Shown in pieces: positions 1-9,045 of a stretch of 64,000 nucleotides of DNA. The notes under the pieces are model-generated. The model was not told the DNA's origin, ran no database searches, and saw only the letters and a program-made list of their open reading frames with translations. This DNA comes from Slackia sp. ZJ119 (GTDB taxonomy: Bacteria; Actinomycetota; Coriobacteriia; Coriobacteriales; Eggerthellaceae): the NCBI RefSeq assembly GCF_011039175.1, contig NZ_JAAKEN010000018.1:1-64000 (forward strand). Reading direction: 5' to 3'. A program made the position numbers and the translations under genes. Numbering within the stretch: the first letter of the stretch is position 1; every line of letters starts with the position of its first letter.

Positions 1-30
1 TTGTGAACCCGAAATGAGAAAGGTCGATCT

Positions 31-3000
31 ATGTCCAAGATCACTCCACTTTCCACCAAAACCTACGGGGGGGGGGCAAGGTTCTTAGCCTGATCCTTGC
101 AGGCACCCTCGCCCTCGGCATGACCCCCGCCGCCGCCCTGACCCAGGCGGCGATGGACGTTACGCCGGCTTATGCAACTGATACGGTCGATCCGACTCCT
201 CTTACGGACTGGAATAATCCTGATTTTAAAAAAATAGCCGTTGCTGACGCTAAGGCGACGCTGGTGGTCACCGGACCGGATGCGGTTACATATATGCCCG
301 AGAACCAGGATTTCAGCAGTGAAAACTTCGCCGCTCTTCTGACCATTGAACCGACGGGCGAGTCTGCGACGCCGGTGACCTACAAGCTTGATTCGGAGCT
401 GTTTGAGCTAACTCAGGTTAAAAAGGGTGAGGATTCCTCCGTCGTAGCTGATCAGGGTGTTGTGAGCGGCCTTGATGCTGGCACGTACACCGCCACCGTT
501 GCGCTTACCGATGGCGCACCGAAGGTTGTTAGTGCTTCTGACAGTCATATCGCCGCCCCGGATGCTGATAGCCCTGTTGCCATCACCAACAGCGAAGCAA
601 AGATCATCATCAACAAGACCCCCATCCCGAATTCTGCATTCGAGCCGGCCACGGGCTACGTGGGCGTCAGCACGGTGAGCGCACTCGAGGCTGCATCCAA
701 AGCTAACGTCAACATTCCAGGCTACGGCCTGTACAATCTGATGGATCCTGACGGAAGCAAGGGCTTGGCTTCTGCTCTTGTGGAATTTAAATACGGGACG
801 AACGCTACGGGCACTAGCACGCCCCTCGTTAATTCGGATTCGGACCCCAAGTTCGTAGATCCCGGCACCGTGGACGTGAAGGTCAAACTCACCACAGATG
901 GCGCGAAAAACTTCAAGCTCGCCACTCCCACCGGCACGGATGAAAGTGATGGAGCAGAGTACGTCACCGTCCAGGCTGCCATCGAAGCTGCGAAGAACTA
1001 TCAGGCCAAGTTCGTGACGACGACTAGCTTTACCGCCACGGAGTCTGGCGCGAGCGGGTTCACGGCTTGGAAGGCCGCTACTAACGACATCAAGACTGCG
1101 GTTGAAGGCGCCATCTCCGTCGAGATCCCTGCGGCCACCGAGGCCGGCAAGCCGACGCCGGTTACGCCTTCCAAGGTGACCTACACCACCGACAAGAACG
1201 TGCCGGTCGAGGTGAAGGATCTGGTTCCGGGCAAGTACTTTGCCGTCGTCAGCGTCGAGGGCGTGGATGATCCGGTCGCCAAGCTGCCCTTCGACATCAC
1301 GGGCAGCTTGGTGAGTGACGTCAACATCAAAGTCAACGGTGCCGCTGCGAACGTGGTCAAACTCGACTGGGAGAACAAGGACATCGAGCAGCAGATCAGG
1401 GACGGGTTCGCCGCCACGCTTGCCGGCGTGACCCCTGCCGTTCCGGTGAGCATCGACAACTTCAAGTTCGACGTGAAGACGCCGCTGCCTGAAGCCGACG
1501 GCACGGGCCAAGTGACGGTACTTCCCGCCGATGGCAGCGTGTACACGGGGTCCCAGACCATCACCTACACCTTTGGCACTGACCTGCCCGCCTTCAAGCT
1601 GAAGAACGCAAACAGGCCCTATGCGGGTTCCAGCGTAACGGCTAAAAACAGCAAGCATGACGGTTACCTCGTGACGGACCTGTTCGACATCCCGCAGGTG
1701 ACCGACGAGAGTGAGGCCGACGAAGACAAGAAGAAGCCGCTCAGTCCTACCGCAAGTGGCTCTGCGACCAACGACTTCGACGTGGCGGTCACCTATGTCG
1801 ATGCCGCCGGCAAGACGGTCGAAATCGAAGATCCTAATAAAGATGGCGACGACGCCGACGCGTACCTCTACGACGCCCGTACCTACACCATCACCGTCAA
1901 GGGTACCGGCGACTACGTCGGCACGCAGACCTTCCAGTTCACCATCGACCCGTACGAGGTGAAGGCCGAGAACGTGACCTGGAACGGCAACAAGAGCGGC
2001 GTCGTCTTCAACGCCTCCACGCGCGACTGGTACATCCCCTACAGCGGCAGCCCGCTGACGCCGACGCCGGTCATTGACGTCGGCTTCCCGGCCAGCGTGG
2101 GCACGTTCACGCCGAAGCCTTCCAATCCCAGCGACAAGACGCCGTGGAACTACACCATTGAATGGACCAACAACGAGAACGTCGGCAAGGGCGCCGCGGT
2201 GCTGAACTTCTCGGGCAATTACAAGGGCTCCGTCGAGATCCCGTTCAACATCACGCAGTGCGTGCTGAACTCCGCCAACGCCAGTGCCGTCGCCGACAAC
2301 CAGTTCGCCACCGGCTTCCCGGAGGACCCGACCGCCGCGAACGTCGTGAACCCCGTCGTCACCTACAAGCCCACCACGGGCGAACCGGTGACGCTGAGCC
2401 CCGCCGACTACGAGATCGGCAAGGTGACCAAGGGCGCCACGAGCAACGGCGTGACCACCTACGCCTTCGAGGTCAAGGGCAAGGGCAACTACACCGGCTC
2501 CTTCACGGGCACGTTCGCCACGTCCGACCAGGACATCAGCAAGCTGTGGACGGCCGAGGTTGCCAAGGGCGACTACGTCTACCAGATGGGCGCTAAGGTT
2601 CCCGCTACTGTCGTGGTGAAGAACGCCAAGACCAAGGAGACGGTCACCGAGGCCGGCAACTACCGCTTGGTCTACGAGAACGACACCAACGCCGGCACCG
2701 CCACGGTGAGGGTCGTGGGCATCGGCCAGTACGCCGGCGCCATCGAGCTGACCTACGAGATCGCCCCGCTGGAGATCTCGCAGAAGTCCGTGGCCGACAT
2801 CAAGACGACCGCCCCGGCGGCGGGCTACACGTTCGAGCCCGGCAAGGTGTTCGAGCCCGAAGTGGTTTGGAACACCTCGAAGATCAAGCCGAACAACTAC
2901 GCGGAAACTATTGATCTGAACAGGCTCGTCAACGACCTTGAGATCACCTATGCCGACAACGACAAGGCCGGCACCGCCCAGCTGATCGTCTCCGGCAAGG

Positions 3001-4193
3001 AGGACGGCAACGTCACCGGCTCCTACGCGGTCGACTTCGCCATCAACCCGGCCGACATCACGAAGGCGGCCGTCGACGTGGCCGCCGTTGCCCCGGGCGC
3101 TTCGGCGACCGACGCGGTGAAGGTCACGTTCGGCGAGACTGAGCTCGTGGCCGGCACCGACTACAAGGTGGCCGCCGCGGAAGGCGCGACGGTTCCCGGC
3201 ACGGTGGCCGTCACCGTCACCGGCGCGGGCAACTATGCCGGCGAGGTCAAGAAGGACGTCGACGTGCTCTACGACGTCGCGCAGGCTACCGTCACGGTCG
3301 AGGGCGCGGTCTACAACGGCTCGAAGCAGACGCCCAAGGTCGAGGTCAGCTACACGGCGGACGGCAAGAAGGTCGTCGTCGACCCGAAGGCCTACGACGT
3401 GAAGGTTGACGGCAACGCCACCGACGCCGGCACCTACAAGGTGACGGTGACGGGCGACAAGGCCGCCGGCTGGACGAACTCGGTTGTCAAGGACTTCGTG
3501 ATCGCCAAGGCCGCCGGCCCCAAGACCGCGACCGTGACCTACACCGCGGCCGGCATGCCAGTCGTAACGATCCCCGGCCTGACCGAAGGCAAGGACTTCA
3601 AGGTCACGCCTAACGAGGCCCAGGGCAAGCTCGCGATCACCTACATGGGCAACTACACCGGCTCCGCGACGGTCGACTACACGCCCGCGGCCAAGCCCGT
3701 GACTCCCGCCCCCGCCAAGCCCGCCGCCGGCAAGACCGGCTGGGTCGGCTCCGGCAACGACTGGGCCTACTACAAGGACGGCCAGGCCGTCAAGGGCGGC
3801 TGGGAGCTCATCGGCGGCGAGTGGTACCACTTCGAGAAGAGCGGCAAGATGACCAACACGAAGTGGTTCCAGGACGCCGACGGCACCTGGTACATGCTCA
3901 ACCAGTCCCACAAGGGCGAGTACGGAGCCATGCTCAAGGGCTGGCAGAAGGACGGAGGCGACTGGTACTACTTCGCCAAGTCCGGCGCCATGCAGTCCGG
4001 CTGGGCCAAGGTCGACGGCGAGTGGTACCTGCTGAACACCAAGCACGACGGCACCTACGGCCGCATGCTCACCGGCTGGCAGCAGGTCGGCGGCAAGTGG
4101 TACTACATGGACGCCTCCGGCAAAATGGCCGAAAACGAGTGGGTCGGCCGCTACTGGGTCAACGGCTCCGGCGTGTGGACGGCCACCCGCTAG
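31..4193 (+). CDS. Giant secreted repeat protein with C-terminal cell-wall-binding repeats, frame broken by a G10 tract
   Basis: ATG at 31 follows AGAAAGG at a good distance and opens MSKITPLSTKTYGGG, then reads into TGA at 91. The long frame (open to 4193) is offset by one base. An 11-G or 8-G tract joins the two into about 1387 aa with a textbook signal peptide: a basic start, the hydrophobic core VLSLILAGTLALG, and an AYA cleavage-type site near residue 49. The body has many immunoglobulin/MBG-like beta repeats with YxGS..TP and AGTYTxTV patterns. The last ~150 residues are GW..DGxWYYF-type choline/cell-wall-binding repeats. It is probably a wall-anchored adhesin or scaffold exposed at the surface. 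As written the sequence is OFF unless the tract length is wrong or variable. An internal start at 120 (ATG) would lack the charged N-region. Confidence 0.8.
67..76 (+). repeat. Poly-G tract (G10) inside the signal-peptide coding region
   Basis: Ten consecutive G lie 36 bases after the ATG at 31. With ten, the frame hits TGA at 91; with eleven or eight it enters the 4-kb reading frame. Tracts of this kind vary by slipped-strand mispairing in other bacteria and also attract sequencing errors. Confidence 0.9.
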
Positions 4194-4221
4194 GCCGCGC
4201 CTAGGCAGCCGCTGACGCTTC

Positions 4222-4259
4222 CCTGGGGCCGGGGCCTGGGCATCCGCCCCGGCCCCAGG
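4222..4259. repeat. Strong GC hairpin, possible member of the dispersed intergenic element family
   Basis: CCTGGGGCCGGGGC pairs perfectly with GCCCCGGCCCCAGG across a 10-base loop. The segment GGGCATCCGCCC is shared with the hairpin element at 24293-24374. There is no T tract, so it is not a classical terminator. Confidence 0.5.
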
Positions 4260-4686
4260 CCCGGCGGCTGGGGTCCGGGATTCTTCCCGCCCCGGCCCGC
4301 CGGGCCCCTCGGGGGAGCCGCCTTCCTGGGAGCCGGGGACCTGGGCTTTCGCTCCTGTCCTCGGCTTCTGCGGCCGGGACCAGGGCCTTCCGCCCGGACC
4401 CGGCCGCCAAGGGAGGCGCCGCCGCGAGGCGGCCCGCGGGGGCGCCTGCTGGCGCTTTCGAGCAGCCGCCCCCGTGGGCCGCCGGCCCACGGACGAGACG
4501 AGCCGCCGGGCGGGACCCCGGACGGCCCTTCGCACCCCCTCGCCCCGGGACAACCTTTCTGACCCGCCCGGAGCGGGGCCCCGGGCGCCGGCCTCCTTTC
4601 ACATACTGCCGGCGCCGGGACGGCGGCCGCCGCGCGACGACCTTTCTTCACCTCAGTTCACATCGCGCCGCGGCCGGCGGACACGC

Positions 4687-4726
4687 AAGGCGGCGGGAAG
4701 CAAAAAGCGCTTCCCGCCGCCTTTTT
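4687..4726 (+). terminator. Rho-independent terminator
   Basis: AAGGCGGCGGGAAGC pairs with GCTTCCCGCCGCCTT around an A-rich loop and is followed by a T run. It lies about 490 bases after the surface-protein stop, so it may end a long 3' untranslated region. Confidence 0.7.
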
Positions 4727-5146
4727 CGCGTCTCCGGGCGCCTGCCGACGGCTTTGGACGACGGCTTTCATGCTTGCTCGGGCCTTCGCAGCGACTCCGG
4801 ACGCCTTACGCCCCGGAGCCGGCGGACGGGACGGGCGGCTTCAAGCCTTGCCGGCAACAATGTTCCGCCCCTCGGCAGGCGGTTCCGTCACGGCGGCGCA
4901 GCCGAGGTCAAGCCAAAGGAGCGCCGAGACCTTGGCTCGGCGCGACGACGCGTCGAGGCGAAGCCGTCGCGGCGGAACCGCCGTCCCACAGCTTCGCGAC
5001 AACGCTTTCCATGCTTCCTCGGCCCTTCCCGGCAATCCCGGGCGCCTGGCGGCTCCACGGACCCAGCGGAGCCTCGTCGGCCCAGCCGCCGTCCGACGGC
5101 TTCGGCCGTCGATTCTCACAAGCGACGACGCGCCGCCCCCCTTCGA

Positions 5147-6373
5147 CTACCCCTCCACGATGTGCGCGTCTTCTTGCGCGACCGGTTCTTCGCCGCGCAC
5201 CTCGCGCAGCTTCTGCAAAAACTTGCGGTCGAGCTCGGCCAGCCCTTCTTCGGTTTCGGCCCATTGGTGCGTCAACGTGCCGAACGGCAGCTCGAACCCG
5301 CATGCTTCCAGGCCCTTGCACACCTCGTCAGGCCCTGATGCCTTCCAGCCGTACGATCCGAACGGGATGCCGATGCGCGTCCGCGGCGACAGCCCCTTCA
5401 GGTAGCACAAAAAGCTGGCGACGGTGGGCATCATGCCGTTGTTGAGCGACGGCGACCCCACGGCGATGTAGCGGGCGGACAAGACATCGGTCATGATGTC
5501 GGAGACGTGGTTCACTTTCAGGTCGAACAGCCGCGCGGGGATGCCTTCTTCGATGAACGCCTCCACCAGCTGCAGCGCCATGGCTTCGGTTGCGTGCCAC
5601 ATGGAGTCGTACACGACGATGGCGTAGTCGTCGGGCTCGAGGGAGGCCCATGTTTCGTAGGCGGCCATGATGTCGGCGATGTAGCTGCGCCAAATAATGC
5701 CGTGAGCAGGCGCGATGAGGTCGATTTCCGTGCCGGCGAGCGCGTCGAGCAGACGGCGCACGTGCTTGGAATAGGGCATCACGATGTTGGCGTAGTATTT
5801 CTTCGCCTGCTGGAGCACCTCGTCGCGGCCGACCTCGTCGTCGAAGTGCTTGGAGGACGCGAAGTGCTGGCCGAACGCGTCGTTGGAGAACAGGATGCGG
5901 TCGACGTCGGAATAGGTTGCCATGTTGTCGGGCCAGTGCACCATCATCGCATGGGTGAACGTGAGCGTGCGCTTGCCGATGGAAAGCGTGTCGCCGGACT
6001 TCACGGGCAGGTAGGCATAGTCGTCGCCGTAGTGGGCACGCAGGCCGCGTTCTCCCCACGGATCGCTCGTGACGATGACGGCGTTCGGCGCTTCCTGCAT
6101 GATGCGCGGAATGGCGCCGGAGTGGTCCTGCTCCACGTGGTTGGACACCACGTATTCGATGCGGGCGGGGTCGATGATGCCGGCGATGCGTTCGATCATT
6201 TCGTCCGCGAACGGGCCTTTGCACGTGTCGATGAGCGTGACGTGCTCGTCGACGATCAGGTAGGCGTTGTAGGTGGACCCGCGTTGGGTCGTGTATCCGT
6301 GGAAGTTGCGCTCGTTCCAGTCGATGCCGCCGACCCAGTAGACGTCCGGTTTGATCTCGATCGCTCGTAGCAT
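5147..6373 (-). CDS. A-type flavoprotein (flavodiiron protein, FprA family)
   Basis: Predicted cytosolic 408-aa flavodiiron protein that reduces O2 and/or NO using electrons from a rubredoxin- or flavin-type donor, protecting an anaerobe. The N-terminal metallo-beta-lactamase-like domain carries the di-iron ligand motif NHVEQDHSG (H79, E81, D83) and later HWPDN and APAHG ligands. The C-terminal flavodoxin domain starts near residue 250 with VVYDSMWHATE, the FMN phosphate loop. The ATG at 6373 was chosen because AAGAAAGGA precedes it by 7 bases and the protein then begins like family members; upstream codons are low-complexity. Monocistronic, with a short direct repeat over its likely promoter. 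No rubredoxin domain is fused. Confidence 0.92.
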   Translation of the reverse strand: MLRAIEIKPDVYWVGGIDWNERNFHGYTTQRGSTYNAYLIVDEHVTLIDTCKGPFADEMIERIAGIIDPARIEYVVSNHVEQDHSGAIPRIMQEAPNAVIVTSDPWGERGLRAHYGDDYAYLPVKSGDTLSIGKRTLTFTHAMMVHWPDNMATYSDVDRILFSNDAFGQHFASSKHFDDEVGRDEVLQQAKKYYANIVMPYSKHVRRLLDALAGTEIDLIAPAHGIIWRSYIADIMAAYETWASLEPDDYAIVVYDSMWHATEAMALQLVEAFIEEGIPARLFDLKVNHVSDIMTDVLSARYIAVGSPSLNNGMMPTVASFLCYLKGLSPRTRIGIPFGSYGWKASGPDEVCKGLEACGFELPFGTLTHQWAETEEGLAELDRKFLQKLREVRGEEPVAQEDAHIVEG

Positions 6374-6398
6374 GGAAGTCCTTTCTTGCATGGTTGCA

Positions 6399-6420
6399 CG
6401 ATAGGCCGATTGTAGGCCGA
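6399..6420 (-). promoter_or_regulatory. Likely -10 region with direct repeat upstream of the flavodiiron gene
   Basis: On the minus strand TCGGCCTA occurs twice 11 bases apart, flanking TACAAT, a plausible -10. Sites one helical turn apart over a promoter suggest a regulator-binding site. No good -35 is visible. Confidence 0.35.
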
Positions 6421-6638
6421 CGCCGCGCCGACCTGCGCGTATTGCTCTGCTTTTCCACGTCAGAGAGGGGAATTGTAATAAAACCGACACATGGGCCGGC
6501 GGGGAAGGGGCAGGCGAAGCGGGGCGTGGCGGGGAGCCTGGGGGGGAGGCCTGCGGCGGACGAAACGGGGCGTGGCGGGAGACGCAGGGTCGGCTTGCCG
6601 GCGGGTTCCCCGCGCCATTCCCTCGATCTGCGCCGCCG

Positions 6639-7244
6639 TCAGAAATCTTCCGTCTTGAACGTTTCGTACCCTTCGTAGGCGTAGCTCGCGTCAATGCCCT
6701 TCATGTAGACCTCGCGGTCGCGCACGCGATTCGTCAACGCGTCTCTGAGGAGCACTTTTATCTCAGTGCTCCGTATAGGGCTTCGCTCCATTGCTAGAAG
6801 ATAGTCTTGCTTGTCCACCTTGCTCCAGTCGACGACGTAGCCGATTTCTTGGCGAAGCATATGGTCGAGCCATATGCGCAGGCTGCGCCCATTGCCCTCT
6901 CTGAAAGGATGGGCGACGTTCATCTCGACGTACTTGTCGACGATCTCGTCAAAGGACGACTGCGGCATCTCCTCTATCTTTGAGACGGACTCCTTTAGAT
7001 ACAGGACAGGAGCGAACCTGAAATTGCCCTTGGATATGTTGATATCGCGCAACTTTCCTGCGAAGTCATAGACCTCGTCAAAGAGATGCCCGTGAATGAA
7101 GGCAAGGCTTTCGAAGGATCCTGCCTCATGCGCGGCAAGCAGGTCCTTTTCAAACAGTTCGGCGGCCTTCTGTTTCGATATGCGTTCTTCTTCGCGGGCA
7201 AGCGCTGCGGTGTCATTGATTGACAGCCTGTTTTGGAGAACCAA
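6639..7244 (-). CDS. Fic-domain AMP transferase, class III type
   Basis: 201-aa Fic protein. The active-site motif HPFREGNGR lies at residues 112-120 (catalytic H112, Mg-binding E/G/N/R pattern intact), so it is probably able to transfer AMP or a related nucleotide group to a target protein. The C-terminus carries SYAYEGY (S187...E191-G192), matching the S-x-x-x-E-G/N inhibitory-helix signature. This places it with single-domain class III Fic proteins that restrain themselves, and no separate antitoxin gene lies next to it. The start is TTG at 7244 after AAGGGG. Base composition is less GC-rich than its neighbours, which hints at transfer. The target is unknown. Confidence 0.88.
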   Translation of the reverse strand: MVLQNRLSINDTAALAREEERISKQKAAELFEKDLLAAHEAGSFESLAFIHGHLFDEVYDFAGKLRDINISKGNFRFAPVLYLKESVSKIEEMPQSSFDEIVDKYVEMNVAHPFREGNGRSLRIWLDHMLRQEIGYVVDWSKVDKQDYLLAMERSPIRSTEIKVLLRDALTNRVRDREVYMKGIDASYAYEGYETFKTEDF

Positions 7245-7269
7245 GGAGACCCCTTAAACGGTGCGGACA

Positions 7270-7297
7270 TAAAAAACGGTGCCCCATGAGGCACCGT
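7270..7297 (-). terminator. Rho-independent terminator after the tRNA pair
   Basis: Minus-strand ACGGTGCC and GGCACCGT form an 8-bp stem followed by a T6 run, directly after the tRNA-Glu CCA end and just before the fic gene. Confidence 0.85.
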
Positions 7298-7306
7298 ATG
7301 ATAATT

Positions 7307-7383
7307 TGGTAGCTCCGACCGGATTCGAACCGGCGACCTCCGCCTTGAGAGGGCGGCGTCCTAAACCGCTAGACGACGGAGCC
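7307..7383 (-). tRNA. tRNA-Glu (anticodon CTC)
   Basis: Cloverleaf with acceptor GGCTCCG pairing CGGAGCT, anticodon loop centred on CTC, T-arm GGTTCGAATCC, and encoded CCA. Decodes GAG. Confidence 0.95.
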
Positions 7384-7410
7384 ACATATGTTGTTGCGCT
7401 GCAGCGTAAG

Positions 7411-7484
7411 TGGCTGGGGTGGAAGGAGTCGAACCCTCACATACGGCACCAGAAACCGCTGTCCTGCCATTAGACGACACCCCA
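7411..7484 (-). tRNA. tRNA-Gln (anticodon CTG)
   Basis: Acceptor TGGGGTG pairs CACCCCA, anticodon loop TTCTGGT (CTG), T-arm GGTTCGACTCC, encoded CCA. It lies 27 bases upstream of tRNA-Glu in the same transcript. Confidence 0.93.
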
Positions 7485-7530
7485 TCGGACTTCCGATACA
7501 CACCCGCAAGAGGTGTGAGCGCGAGAAAGT

Positions 7531-7559
7531 ATATTACGGCAATACCCCACTCCCGTCAA
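7531..7559 (-). promoter_or_regulatory. Promoter of the tRNA-Gln/tRNA-Glu operon
   Basis: Minus strand TTGACG, 17-base spacer, TATAAT-like TAATAT. A near-consensus sigma-70 promoter about 45 bases upstream of tRNA-Gln. Confidence 0.85.
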
Positions 7560-7560
7560 G

Positions 7561-7939
7561 CGCTTTTTTCAACTTTTTTGGCCGAAAATGAAGAGAACGG
7601 CGAACGGCCTTGGAACACGCCGGGGGAGTTGGCGGAAGGACGGGGGATTGCCCCGTCTGGCAAGCCGGCGAGCTTCCCAACGATGGGGCGAACAACCAAA
7701 GGCAAAGCTGATGGGATTACTCAGCATTTCTCTATGATCGCGGCTGCCGATGTCGTGGGCGCCGTCGAAGCACGTCGTCGAGGCGCGGCGGCTTTCCTGG
7801 GGGGCGCACGTTGGCGTTGGCGGCGGATTGCACTGCGGCGAATTCGTCCCTTTTGGCCGCAACGCCGCCGTTCAGGCCGATTTTGTCCTCCAAACGGTGT
7901 AGCAATGGGGAGAAAATCCGAAATGGTTTCGGAGACGAT
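7561..7939. other. Intergenic stretch without a visible gene
   Basis: About 380 bases between the tRNA promoter and the lipoprotein promoter. No frame has both a ribosome site and protein-like composition; I see no structured element. Confidence 0.5.
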
Positions 7940-7967
7940 TTGAATTGTCGCCCGGTAGCGCTATGAT
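7940..7967 (+). promoter_or_regulatory. Promoter of the glucosaminidase-like lipoprotein gene
   Basis: TTGAAT, 16-base spacer, TATGAT, about 45 bases before the start codon at 8012. Confidence 0.65.
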
Positions 7968-8011
7968 GGCGCCCATCGATGTTCGAGCGCCGATGGGAGG
8001 AGGCCGCCGTC

Positions 8012-9016
8012 ATGATGAGGAAGCGCGATTCGGTTGCGCCGGGACGCATTGTCGTCTCGGGCGCATTGGCGGTTCTTCTGGGCGCATCGATGCTGCCGGG
8101 GTGCGTGCCGTCTGGAAGCGCGGAGGCCACAGAGCCTCCGGCAGACGCGGCTGCCCAGCAGGCCGACGAAGAAAAGCAAGCTGCCCTTGAGCGCAAGCGC
8201 GAGGCCTATGAGAACGCGCTTGAGGAGAAGCGGGCCGCCCGTGGCGAGGCCGCTGCAGCCGCAAGGGCCATCGGGGAAGAGATTCGCCGCCGCCAAGAGG
8301 CGCTGCAGGAGATCGCGTTCGTCGGCGAGGGCGTCGTGAACCACGGCGACACCAACACCAGCTCGGCCACGGCCCGTTCCACTTCCGCCGCCCGCGCTGC
8401 CGCCGAGGCCGCCGCTGCGGCGGCCGACGCCATCTCGTCTGCCGGCGAGATCGAGGGTTTCGGCGGTTTGGGCGGCGCGTATTCGGGCGGGGGCTACGAG
8501 CCGCCTGAGATGACCGACAAGCTCACCATCGACGACATTCTCGCGTGCAAGTCGCGCCAAGAATTGGTCGACCTGCTTGCGCCGGTGTACGCCCGCTACG
8601 CCCAGCAGTACGGCCTGCGCTATCCGGGCGTCTTCGCCGTGCAGACCATCTACGAAACGCTTGGCGGCATCGGGTCGGGCGGCTCCATCGCCAACTGCGC
8701 CCGGCAGGACAACAACTTGGCGGGTCTGAAATTCGTCGGCCAGGCCGGCGCCACCGAGGGCATCGTGTCCAGCGAAGGCGACCATTACGCCCATTTCCCC
8801 ACGGTGGAGGACTACATCGCCTATTGCATGAAGTTCGTCGGCACGTCGCAGACCCATTCCGACAGCCGCGCGGCGCAAAATTCTATGGTCGACTTCACCG
8901 ACGTGTACGTGCGCCGCTGGTTTTTGGGCGAAGGCAATGAAGACGTCTATCCGTATTACTACGAGAATATGTTGACTGATTACGTCACCTATGGCATGTC
9001 GAGCTACGAACTGTAG
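8012..9016 (+). CDS. Lipoprotein with glucosaminidase-type peptidoglycan hydrolase domain
   Basis: Start at 8012 follows GGAGGAGG at 8 bases; an ATG 33 bases earlier has no ribosome site. The 334-aa protein opens with a lipoprotein signal ending in the lipobox LPGC, so it is probably anchored on the outer face of the membrane. Residues ~45-130 are charged, Ala-rich and probably coiled coil. The C-terminal ~170 residues (QTIYETLGG..., DNNLAGLKF..., YAHFPTVEDYI) resemble the N-acetylglucosaminidase/lysozyme-like fold of Bax and flagellar-type hydrolases, with a putative catalytic Glu in the YETLGG helix. Likely role: peptidoglycan remodelling. Single-gene unit with its own promoter. Confidence 0.75.
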   Translation: MMRKRDSVAPGRIVVSGALAVLLGASMLPGCVPSGSAEATEPPADAAAQQADEEKQAALERKREAYENALEEKRAARGEAAAAARAIGEEIRRRQEALQEIAFVGEGVVNHGDTNTSSATARSTSAARAAAEAAAAAADAISSAGEIEGFGGLGGAYSGGGYEPPEMTDKLTIDDILACKSRQELVDLLAPVYARYAQQYGLRYPGVFAVQTIYETLGGIGSGGSIANCARQDNNLAGLKFVGQAGATEGIVSSEGDHYAHFPTVEDYIAYCMKFVGTSQTHSDSRAAQNSMVDFTDVYVRRWFLGEGNEDVYPYYYENMLTDYVTYGMSSYEL

Positions 9017-9045
9017 GCCGCGCCGGAGGCGGCGGCTTCGGTTCG

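Larger units (their letters stand above)
4197..5146. other. About 950 bp of GC-rich non-coding sequence
   Basis: No convincing gene is visible: the open frames here lack ribosome sites and have low-complexity Arg/Pro/Ala-rich translations. It holds a 14-bp perfect hairpin (4222-4259), a rho-independent terminator (4687-4726), and two imperfect copies of a roughly 45-base segment (near 4760 and near 5005) that share CATGCTT.CTCGG and end in CGGRCGCC-like sequence. Function unknown. Confidence 0.5.

Noticed and set aside
408-4553. Minus-strand open frame of 1381 codons opposite the surface protein
   Set aside because: Codon-bias shadow of a GC-rich repeat gene; Val/Gly/Arg/Asp-rich, no ribosome site, no domain.
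4841-5321. Several overlapping open frames in the GC-rich gap
   Set aside because: Arg/Ala/Pro-rich in all frames, no ribosome sites; typical of high-GC non-coding DNA.
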